Shown here: piece after piece, positions 57,202 to 64,000 of the stretch
How positions within the stretch are numbered: position 1 is the stretch's first letter
Layout: every line of letters begins with the position of its first letter
Virus record (IMG/VR): IMGVR_UViG_3300042542_003367
Location: 1 to 64,000 of that record
Reading direction: 5' to 3' (one strand)
DNA: 64,000 nucleotides
DNA from: a virus
The notes under the pieces: model-generated
Told to the model about the DNA's origin: nothing
The model's database searches: none
The model's input: the letters and a program-made list of their open reading frames with translations, nothing else
Position numbers and translations under genes: made by a program

Positions 57202-59825
57202 GTATAACGACACCAAAGAACGCGTTCGTAAAATTAACATTATCAACTCTTAACGCTCTATATCAGTTGCGTCACGCTGGCGTAGGTATTTATCAGAGTG
57301 CCGATAAATCAGTGAAGTCTTTCCAGTATTTAAAGAATAGTGTTCTTACCAATGGGATGTATCAGTTGCATTATCATTCCACAGACAAGAGTATTATTCT
57401 TGACCCTGACTACCTGAATAAATCAAAGCGCAAAGACATGTACGGCAGATGGGACTCTACTTATGGTTTATATGACGTTTCCTCTCCTAATCCTGAATGG
57501 TGCGGCTCTTGCTTGTGTAACGGCTTCACAGAGAAAACAGACGGGCTGGAGTGGTACACAGCCACATCGGTAGAAGTTATCGACGCTGACAGTTCGTTCA
57601 TCTACACACAGTTCGTATCCGACGAGTCCTACATCCATTTCAACAATTTAACCGACGGCGACTTCGACCACATCTTTCAACTGACTGTGGGCAAAAACGT
57701 AGACGTTGAGGGCAGTGGATACATGCTGGAATTTTCCGCCGTTGGCAAGCCTACTTTCTATGGTGAATATGACGCTCTGCTTGGCAAACGTCCGGTGTTG
57801 GGATACTATAAAATAACTGAGGAAGAACTGTCGGAGTACCGCAAGGGCGGCGCAAGCCAGTGGGCTATTTACAGTGTGAACGGTGAAGTGGTCATCTTTT
57901 CAACCATACTCAATGAGCGATGGGTAATACCGGGCGTTCGCACTATCCCGCAGGGTAAGATGGAAGTGAGTATCGGCGGTATTAATACAGCTTTTAATAT
58001 GCAGAACATCACGTTCGCCACATCAGGTTATTTCATATCTGACTGGATAAACGTGCTGGACTGTGACTACGAGATACAGACAACAGACCCTGAGCAAACA
58101 GAGAGCGATACCCGCTTCGTTTATTACCCGCAACTTAACCCGAATGGTGAATTTAAATTTAGCGTGTACGACTCAGAATTTCAGGTTGATTCTGACGGGA
58201 ATACATTAAAAAACAGAATAAAGATACGTGTGGATATGACAGGGGACGGTGTAACTACACCATTCCTGCGCGGGTGGCAATTCCTGCAACAGCCAGTATT
58301 CAGAGTCGTTAATGACCCACCGATAACTATACAGGACTATATCGGCTCCGTTGTGCTGGATGATTATGTCGATGGTGCGAATATATCCATGAATAACGAC
58401 ATAGCTACTGACACGGTATCTATATCATTGCAGAATGATAGCAAGCAAGTCACACACGCATTGTACAACGTGTTGTATGAAAAGCAGGAAGGCGATGACC
58501 CTGATTTGCCTGATTTCACGCCTGTATTGTTGCATGGCAACCTGCTGGCAGTATTAACTTATGGATACGAGCAGTATACAGATGATGTGCGGGAAGTATT
58601 GCAGGAGAACGCGTTCATAGGGTACATACCCGCGTCACAAATATCCAGTAACTTAAACAGTGAGAAAATGACGTTCAATATCCGGTCGCTGGCATATCCA
58701 TGTATGCAGAGTAGTTTGTATACTGCTCCATGTTTAACAGGCTTCGCCGTAATAGACGCTATAGCACTGATAGCAGTATGGGGCGGCATACATCCTGACT
58801 TCATACATCTGCATGAGATTAAGCCTACCTACCCTGTGGATAATTTCAGTTATATAATGGACAGTATCGTCGGTATTGAATATACTGCGGGGAACGACAC
58901 ACGGACGCTATTTATCGCGGGTGACGAGTTTAATTTAGACAGCCCGATGTGGTTGTGTAATAACCAGAAAGCATGGGAAGTTATCTCGCGTATATGCGAC
59001 AGATACGGATATTCAGTATGGGTAGATGGCTCCGGCATATTTAATGTTCAGAAAATATCTGAACGTAAGCCGCTGGCGGGGCATGATAACTATTATAATT
59101 ACGACTTGAAATGGGAAGATTATGAGGTAGAGTCCAAGGGTGCTTTACGTTCGCTGGAGATAACTCCTGTTGACAACGATATAACTAACGTCGTCGTCGG
59201 TGAGGGTAAAGACCAGAACGGCAAGACATTGCTGGCTATTTGTGCTTACAAAGATTCCGTAGAGCAAGTCAACTCCCGTCGGTATGTGGGTTACAAAATA
59301 TCGTATCGTTTGCAGGATGATGAGATAATTACTATGGACGATTTAAAGCGGGCGATACGTAATTACGCTGTCATTCATCAGCCCGGTCGTGTTACCATAT
59401 CTGTAGAGGGTTTCTACGGCAATCTATTCGGCTTAGTGCCGGGGGATATTATACAGGTCGCCGCTGATTACCCACAGATAATAGCATGGGATGAAAACGG
59501 TCAGCCTGTGGGAGACCCACAGTACTTCCATTTCTTTAGAATACGGACGATTACATACGACAGCCCGCAGGGAGTACCGCACTGGACATGCAAAGCCGAA
59601 GCTGAATTTGTAGACATAGCTAACCCGTGGGCTTTTAATATGATAGGCGCGAAGGCGGCACTGGGCGGTGTCCGCGCTATAGTTAATGCAATGCGACCGC
59701 TTAAAGCAGGTTTGCAGGATGACTTCGATGGTCAGGTTGAAATAGTTCACCCTGACTGGCAATATTTTACAATCGGGCTATCTTTGTCCGGCGGTGCTGA
59801 CAAAATAAAGCCTGATGGTGTATAA
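57198..59825 (+). CDS. baseplate hub / tail-tip protein
   Basis: 875 residues from the ATG at 57198 (ATGA overlap; GGAAGG upstream). The middle (about 390-470) has PITIQDYIGSVVLDDYV and beta segments; the C-terminal part (about 590-830) has YLRD-type hub features such as GQPVGDPQYFHFFRIRTITY and VEGFYGNLFGLVPGDIIQV, resembling gp27/Gp37-like hub domains of siphovirus tips. Lies right after the tape measure block, the expected place for the distal-tail and tail-tip genes. Confidence 0.72.
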   Translation: MSITTPKNAFVKLTLSTLNALYQLRHAGVGIYQSADKSVKSFQYLKNSVLTNGMYQLHYHSTDKSIILDPDYLNKSKRKDMYGRWDSTYGLYDVSSPNPEWCGSCLCNGFTEKTDGLEWYTATSVEVIDADSSFIYTQFVSDESYIHFNNLTDGDFDHIFQLTVGKNVDVEGSGYMLEFSAVGKPTFYGEYDALLGKRPVLGYYKITEEELSEYRKGGASQWAIYSVNGEVVIFSTILNERWVIPGVRTIPQGKMEVSIGGINTAFNMQNITFATSGYFISDWINVLDCDYEIQTTDPEQTESDTRFVYYPQLNPNGEFKFSVYDSEFQVDSDGNTLKNRIKIRVDMTGDGVTTPFLRGWQFLQQPVFRVVNDPPITIQDYIGSVVLDDYVDGANISMNNDIATDTVSISLQNDSKQVTHALYNVLYEKQEGDDPDLPDFTPVLLHGNLLAVLTYGYEQYTDDVREVLQENAFIGYIPASQISSNLNSEKMTFNIRSLAYPCMQSSLYTAPCLTGFAVIDAIALIAVWGGIHPDFIHLHEIKPTYPVDNFSYIMDSIVGIEYTAGNDTRTLFIAGDEFNLDSPMWLCNNQKAWEVISRICDRYGYSVWVDGSGIFNVQKISERKPLAGHDNYYNYDLKWEDYEVESKGALRSLEITPVDNDITNVVVGEGKDQNGKTLLAICAYKDSVEQVNSRRYVGYKISYRLQDDEIITMDDLKRAIRNYAVIHQPGRVTISVEGFYGNLFGLVPGDIIQVAADYPQIIAWDENGQPVGDPQYFHFFRIRTITYDSPQGVPHWTCKAEAEFVDIANPWAFNMIGAKAALGGVRAIVNAMRPLKAGLQDDFDGQVEIVHPDWQYFTIGLSLSGGADKIKPDGV

Positions 59826-59826
59826 T
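59797..59826 (+). promoter_or_regulatory. promoter before the fibre genes
   Basis: CTGACA and TATAAT with 18 bp, inside the end of the hub gene, driving 59844 onward. TG lies immediately before the -10. Confidence 0.65.
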
Positions 59827-59843
59827 GCAAGTGGAGATATAAT

Positions 59844-60485
59844 ATGGGTACAGTATTAAGTTTATGGGACGGGAATAGCGGGTCATTTTCTAATGCGAAA
59901 TTGACCGATTTACAAGTGCCGTCCACCGGAGAATGGAACGCTAAAATGTTTGATTCTCACCAGAACTTCTGGGAGAGATTCAATATTAACTTCTGTATAT
60001 CGGTATCGGCTCCGACGCTGACGGCTAACGGGTACGACATTCCTGCATATGAAGTTATCGCTGGCGGTTTTCGCGTTAAAGCTACCGTTACAGAGAGTCT
60101 GGCTGTGCCGTTTGCCAGTTTAGAAACGGGTAAGAAATATCTCGCATACGTATCTCCGTCCGGTACTTTAGGTTACGCTGAATTGAGTACCTTACCTAAC
60201 CTGAGCAGTAATCCTGCGCCGCTATTTGTTTTCAATATTGATAACACTGACATAGTGTATGTTAAGTTATTCGTAAAAGAGAACGCTATCGTCAACGGTA
60301 ATCTGGTGACTGCTGGCGGCGGTGCTACATATACAGCGGGAGATGCGATAGACTTAACTGATGATGTAGTCGATGTGTTATATGATAACAGTACGCTTAA
60401 ACTTGATGAGTCTAATACGTTGTATGTTGACTTAGATGTTATATCTGCCGGAATAACTACTTTAGACGGGGGAGCGATAGAATAA
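59844..60485 (+). CDS. tail appendage protein
   Basis: 213 residues, beta-rich and low in Cys, with WDGNSGSFSNAKLTDLQVPS at the start and a repeat-like C-terminus (AGDAIDLTDDVVDVLYDN). Typical of fibre adaptor or baseplate proteins. GGAG precedes the ATG. One-base overlap with the next gene. Confidence 0.7.
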   Translation: MGTVLSLWDGNSGSFSNAKLTDLQVPSTGEWNAKMFDSHQNFWERFNINFCISVSAPTLTANGYDIPAYEVIAGGFRVKATVTESLAVPFASLETGKKYLAYVSPSGTLGYAELSTLPNLSSNPAPLFVFNIDNTDIVYVKLFVKENAIVNGNLVTAGGGATYTAGDAIDLTDDVVDVLYDNSTLKLDESNTLYVDLDVISAGITTLDGGAIE

Positions 60486-60958
60486 TGGCAACTATACAAA
60501 TAAAGCGCGGCACGACCGCTCAGATAGCCGGAATAACTCTCGCCTTGGGTGAGATGGCGATGGCGACAGATACTACTCCCCCTCGGTTATGGATTGGGAC
60601 GGCGGGGGGTAACCAGATAGTTGGTGAAGTTTTAAAAGGCGCGGTATCGTCTAATATTCTGCTTAATTCTACTAACAACACCAGTGTCGTTACTTTTACA
60701 CCGGGGGTTCAGGGTAACTATATGGTGGGGATATATTTCCGAGTAGTTACGGCGCAGACTAATTTAATTCTGAGTATAACATATACAGATGATGGTGGGG
60801 CGCAGACAAACATTGTGCTTAACAATCAGGCGTGTCCGGTGGGGCAATATTCTTGTATTCCGGTTTTTATTAATGCCAAGACAAATGCGATAACTGTGGT
60901 GGCTACTGCGGCGACGGCTAATCAGGTATATGTATCTGCTTCAATCAGGGAGATGTAA
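60485..60958 (+). CDS. fibre/head-fibre-like protein
   Basis: 157 residues. The start IQIKRGTTAQIAGITLALGE and ATDTTPPRLWIGTAGGNQI is the common N-terminal module of phage fibre and tropism-determinant proteins, which attaches a trimeric fibre to the virion. The C-terminal part is a beta domain (GNYMVGIYFRVVTAQTN). Confidence 0.75.
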   Translation: MATIQIKRGTTAQIAGITLALGEMAMATDTTPPRLWIGTAGGNQIVGEVLKGAVSSNILLNSTNNTSVVTFTPGVQGNYMVGIYFRVVTAQTNLILSITYTDDGGAQTNIVLNNQACPVGQYSCIPVFINAKTNAITVVATAATANQVYVSASIREM

Positions 60959-60960
60959 TT

Positions 60961-63426
60961 ATGGCGAAGTTAATAGTAGCGGGCGATGCGGTCGCTGGTG
61001 AGGTTATATCGGGTAAAAGATTCTCGGCGGGTATTAATTATGACGCTGAGGGTAATGTTATACTTCCGGCAGAAGATGATGTAAAAGACGGTGTGGGTTA
61101 CGGCGCGGAAGGCACGGAATTTGAGGGGACTTATGGTGGCGGCACAGCAGATTATCCTGCCGTCGGTAAAGTCGTTGATGGGACTTTATTTGACAATGGT
61201 AATTTAGAAGGTACATTCGTTGTGCCGGACGAGTCCAAGGTTGAGAATGGTGTAAGTTACGGCGCGGATGGTACGGAATTTACAGGTACTTTCAGTGGTA
61301 TACCTGCTAACGTAATCACACAGTTGGACGATATTAATGGCGAAGTTATAGGCACAACTGTTTATGATAAAATGGACGCTATAGAAGCAGAGAAAGCGAA
61401 TATATTAGCGGCTATGAATAGCGCGGGATTTACCGCACATACAGATGATGACCTTGACACATACGCTCCATATATTGCGGTTGATGTTATTGATGCAACT
61501 CGCGGGGCGTTGGATACTATCGCTGGCGGCACTGCTCCTGACCCTGACGATTTACAACACTCAATATGGAATGTAAGCGACAAGATGGACGATGTACGCA
61601 ATGAAGTAGCTAATATGTATGAAGTAGTATCTGTGCCAGATAACTTGACAGGTATAGCTTCTGAAATTGCAACAAGTAACACATCTTTGCTTACAGATTT
61701 AAATAGTAATCTCGGAAGTGTTCAGACTGACATTAATGATGCTATGTCGCAATTAGACGCGGACAGGACGGCTATTCATGACGCTATAGAAGCAAAAGGG
61801 GTGACGGTAGACGCGGAGTTCGACGATTACGCGGCGGCTATAGCGAACATATCCGGCGGTGGCGGTGCAACACCTACTCGCTCCACAGCAATCATACGTC
61901 CAGATAGCGACATGGTTCTCGGCGGTTTATCGCAATCCCCGGGGACGGGTAATCATTATGAGAAAGTCAATGAAGTAAATCCAGACGATAATACTGTGGT
62001 ATATAAATATTATCTGAATAACGATTATTATGATGTATTTGGTTTAGCGAATACAACTATACCGAGCGACAGTCTTATAGAGTCAATCATAGTAACAGTT
62101 CGCGTTGCTCAGGCAACGGGCGGCGATACTCACCGCGCTATTTTAAAGATTGGCGATACACTTTACAATGGTAACGCTGTCGGATTCGCAGGTGATACTA
62201 CTTACCGCTCCTCGTCTTTCAAATGGGCTTTAAATCCGGCGACAGGTGCTTCGTGGACAGTATCAGATATTAATGCACTCGGCGCGGGTATACAATTTAT
62301 TGGCAGTGGCGGCATCCAGTGGTGTTCACAATTATACGTGACTATTACCTATACCGATATAGCCGTGGACGGCGCGAATACCACACAGACCGGAGCGCAA
62401 GCAGTTGTAGCGTATGACGATGGAAGTCTGGCGAAGGGTAACAGCTTCTTCGTTAAGGACAACGGCGATGGCACATTATCCATGCCGAATATCAACCGGA
62501 TGATTGCGAAACCGATGAATATGATTGATGGCGCAGATGCGGCAGTAAATGCGAGTAACACCGTGGTGTCGGCTTTCACATCTAACTATGGTACATTCGC
62601 TTTAGGCACTCTGTTCACCGTTGGTCAGATGGTCGGCGTTGACCCTGAGTTCGGTTCTTATGTCGGAGACTGGGACTATGGTAATACGCCATACTCACAG
62701 GGGGCTTACGCTAAAGACCCGTCAACCGGAGCGGTGTTTATATCTCTTATCGGCAGTAATTATGATACTCCGGCAGTTACGCCGCATGTAGACCCTGCAT
62801 ATCAGTCATGGCAGTTAGTGAAATCACATGCAAATATATACGTTTGCAAGACAGAGCATACATCTGCCGCTGAGCCGACCGCATGGGAATGGACACCGGG
62901 TATAAACTATTCAGTCGGTGACAAACGTACCTATAACGACGGCATGGGCGGGTTATATTGGGAATGTAACACGGCTTACCAGACACCTAACGGGGCATTT
63001 TACGAAGATACTGCATACTGGACAGATATTACTGCCGCGACCATAGCGGCGGCGTTCATCTCTGCTAATTGGCACGAAGTGACGAATATGGCGTGTCCGA
63101 TGGCACTGGGTATACCAATAGCGCGAAAAGTTACTGACCATTGTACTTATGCCGACGGATTATCTTACGCCGGATACTCAGACTGGCGCATGGCGAATAT
63201 ACGCGAACTGATGGAAATGATGCACTTCGGCAATCCGGCAAGCGCGTCGCCGCTATACGGTATACCTGCTCTCGGTACAGGCAGTAAATCTATTCATAGT
63301 TCTACACCTGCGCCGGACGGTATAACAACCAGAAACATGATTACTGATTTCGGTAGCATGTATCCGCTGTATCAGGGATACCGTGAAAACTGGGGATACA
63401 CTATATTTGTGAGGGATATAGAATGA
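60961..63426 (+). CDS. tail fibre protein with GVxYGADGTEFxGT repeats and DUF1566-like tip
   Basis: 821 residues. The N-terminus has three related units (DGVGYGAEGTEFEGTY, DGTLFDNGNLEGTF, NGVSYGADGTEFTGTF), a repeat common in phage fibres. A middle helical-beta shaft follows. The C-terminal 110 residues (YSDWRMANIRELMEMM, PLYGIPALGTG, GYTIFVRDIE) match the DUF1566/Lcl-type domain, a C-type-lectin-like fold used for receptor binding. It probably decides host adsorption. Confidence 0.85.
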   Translation: MAKLIVAGDAVAGEVISGKRFSAGINYDAEGNVILPAEDDVKDGVGYGAEGTEFEGTYGGGTADYPAVGKVVDGTLFDNGNLEGTFVVPDESKVENGVSYGADGTEFTGTFSGIPANVITQLDDINGEVIGTTVYDKMDAIEAEKANILAAMNSAGFTAHTDDDLDTYAPYIAVDVIDATRGALDTIAGGTAPDPDDLQHSIWNVSDKMDDVRNEVANMYEVVSVPDNLTGIASEIATSNTSLLTDLNSNLGSVQTDINDAMSQLDADRTAIHDAIEAKGVTVDAEFDDYAAAIANISGGGGATPTRSTAIIRPDSDMVLGGLSQSPGTGNHYEKVNEVNPDDNTVVYKYYLNNDYYDVFGLANTTIPSDSLIESIIVTVRVAQATGGDTHRAILKIGDTLYNGNAVGFAGDTTYRSSSFKWALNPATGASWTVSDINALGAGIQFIGSGGIQWCSQLYVTITYTDIAVDGANTTQTGAQAVVAYDDGSLAKGNSFFVKDNGDGTLSMPNINRMIAKPMNMIDGADAAVNASNTVVSAFTSNYGTFALGTLFTVGQMVGVDPEFGSYVGDWDYGNTPYSQGAYAKDPSTGAVFISLIGSNYDTPAVTPHVDPAYQSWQLVKSHANIYVCKTEHTSAAEPTAWEWTPGINYSVGDKRTYNDGMGGLYWECNTAYQTPNGAFYEDTAYWTDITAATIAAAFISANWHEVTNMACPMALGIPIARKVTDHCTYADGLSYAGYSDWRMANIRELMEMMHFGNPASASPLYGIPALGTGSKSIHSSTPAPDGITTRNMITDFGSMYPLYQGYRENWGYTIFVRDIE

Positions 63427-63587
63427 CAGACCGTGGTATAATAGAAGGCAGAGAAACGCCGGAAGATGATATTTATATACTCACCCCCCAAGGCGGGGTG
63501 GTATGGGCTGATAACGCAACAGATGCCGAAAAGGCAGAAGAGGAGATACGTCGAAATGGCAATAAACAAAGCAATGACACTGACTGA
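63423..63587 (+). CDS. small 54-residue protein after the fibre
   Basis: ATG at 63423 overlaps the TGA of the fibre gene. Acidic (EGRETPEDDIYILTPQGGVV, then DATEKAEEEI-type helix). Ends in the next gene, overlapping it by 32 bases. Too short for automatic callers but in a coupled position; it may be a fibre assembly chaperone. Confidence 0.6.
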   Translation: MTDRGIIEGRETPEDDIYILTPQGGVVWADNATDAEKAEEEIRRNGNKQSNDTD

Positions 63588-63834
63588 CCCGTTAGGTCAC
63601 GAGATGCCTGTCAATTATCATGTGATATTAAATATCAATAATGACATGCTGAACGAGAAGTCCACAGTTTATATCGGTTCGTATCATAGCAAAGAGCAGT
63701 ATGAACTTAATCACCACTCGTTCGTAAAGCCGCCGATGCACTATACCTTCGACGGCGGTGACATGAATATCGCCGCCGCGCAAGATACTATAATAGATTT
63801 GCCTAATTGGGTGGATTCTACTATTGTAGATTAA
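63556..63834 (+). CDS. unknown 92-residue protein
   Basis: Start at 63556 with GAGGAG 11 bases upstream; the longer open frame runs through the preceding gene. Beta-rich (MPVNYHVILNINNDM, STVYIGSYHSKEQYELNHH). Common small proteins of this style follow fibre genes in siphophages; function unknown. Confidence 0.7.
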   Translation: MAINKAMTLTDPLGHEMPVNYHVILNINNDMLNEKSTVYIGSYHSKEQYELNHHSFVKPPMHYTFDGGDMNIAAAQDTIIDLPNWVDSTIVD

Positions 63835-63853
63835 TGTGTTTTTGTTGTATAAT
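63824..63853 (+). promoter_or_regulatory. promoter near the right edge
   Basis: TTGTAG and TATAAT with 18 bp (TG immediately before the -10), followed by AAAGGGG and the ATG at 63880. Confidence 0.6.
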
Positions 63854-63879
63854 CGTCACTGTAAAGGGGATACGCCATT

Positions 63880-64000
63880 ATGACACAGCAAAATCATGTA
63901 AGACGCAGGAGTTCTGATTTAGAAAGTCCAGAACATATTACCGCCGAATGGGTTTTACTGGCTATTAAAAACGCATTCGGAGAGCGTTCCTGTAGTGACG
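63880..64000 (+). CDS. start of a gene cut by the window end
   Basis: Forty codons are visible, beginning MTQQNHVRRRSSDLESPEHI, with AAAGGGG upstream and a promoter. Basic N-terminus followed by a helix (AEWVLLAIKNAFGER). Too little to identify; it could belong to the lysis or early part of the genome. Confidence 0.7.
   Translation, partial: MTQQNHVRRRSSDLESPEHITAEWVLLAIKNAFGERSCSD

Noticed and set aside
63106-63423. Fibre tip as a diversity-generating retroelement target
   Set aside because: The DUF1566-like domain is a frequent target class, but no reverse transcriptase or template repeat is in the window.

Overview
The window is part of the genome of a tailed double-stranded DNA bacteriophage (Caudoviricetes). 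The HK97-type capsid set, a 2527-residue tape measure and the absence of any sheath gene point to a siphovirus with an unusually long tail. The host cannot be named from the sequence. Promoters with near-perfect TTGACA/TATAAT boxes and strong AGGAGG-type ribosome binding sites show that it uses a standard bacterial sigma-70 machinery. No integrase, repressor, rRNA, CRISPR array or insertion sequence is visible.

Layout. (1) 1-389, plus strand: the end of a rightward block, with a holin-like membrane protein. (2) 386-32909, minus strand: about 50 tightly packed, often ATGA-overlapping genes for DNA metabolism and host takeover. They include a topoisomerase VI A-like Toprim protein (Mini-A type), an adenine methyltransferase, MazG-like and NMAD1-like nucleotide-pool proteins, a VRR-NUC nuclease, an intein-split SF1 helicase, an archaeo-eukaryotic-type primase, a candidate ssDNA-binding protein, an SNF2-like SF2 helicase, an OB plus HD (YhaM-like) protein, an SbcC/RecF-like ATPase, a DnaN-type sliding clamp, a second clamp-like protein and many small zinc-ribbon proteins. 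(3) 32910-34492: a 1.5 kb AT-rich non-coding locus with direct and inverted repeats, a candidate origin and control region. (4) 34493-35714, plus: two small genes of unknown function, each with its own promoter. (5) 36201-64000, plus: the late operon, with small and large terminase, portal, protease, capsid, a glycosyltransferase fusion, connectors, tail tube, tail assembly chaperones with a -1 frameshift, tape measure, baseplate-type proteins and tail fibres.

Control. Eleven minus-strand promoters share not only -35 and -10 boxes but an 8-base element (TCAATACA on the plus strand) that overlaps the -35 and recurs 13 bp away inside the spacer, in direct orientation at some promoters and inverted at others. 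Seven transcripts on both strands carry a short hairpin immediately 5' of the ribosome binding site; the stems differ in sequence but pair perfectly. One 0.4 kb leader (21.66-22.02 kb) holds a tRNA-like fold and a long paired element.

The replication genes supply primase, helicases, clamp and ssDNA-binding functions but no DNA polymerase is seen in this window, so the clamp may recruit a host polymerase or the polymerase lies outside. The observations most worth checking are the flipping operator, the covarying leader hairpins, the glycosyltransferase fused to a copy of a small head-region domain, the intein with Ala at position 1, the Mini-A topoisomerase and the tape measure with two zinc modules.
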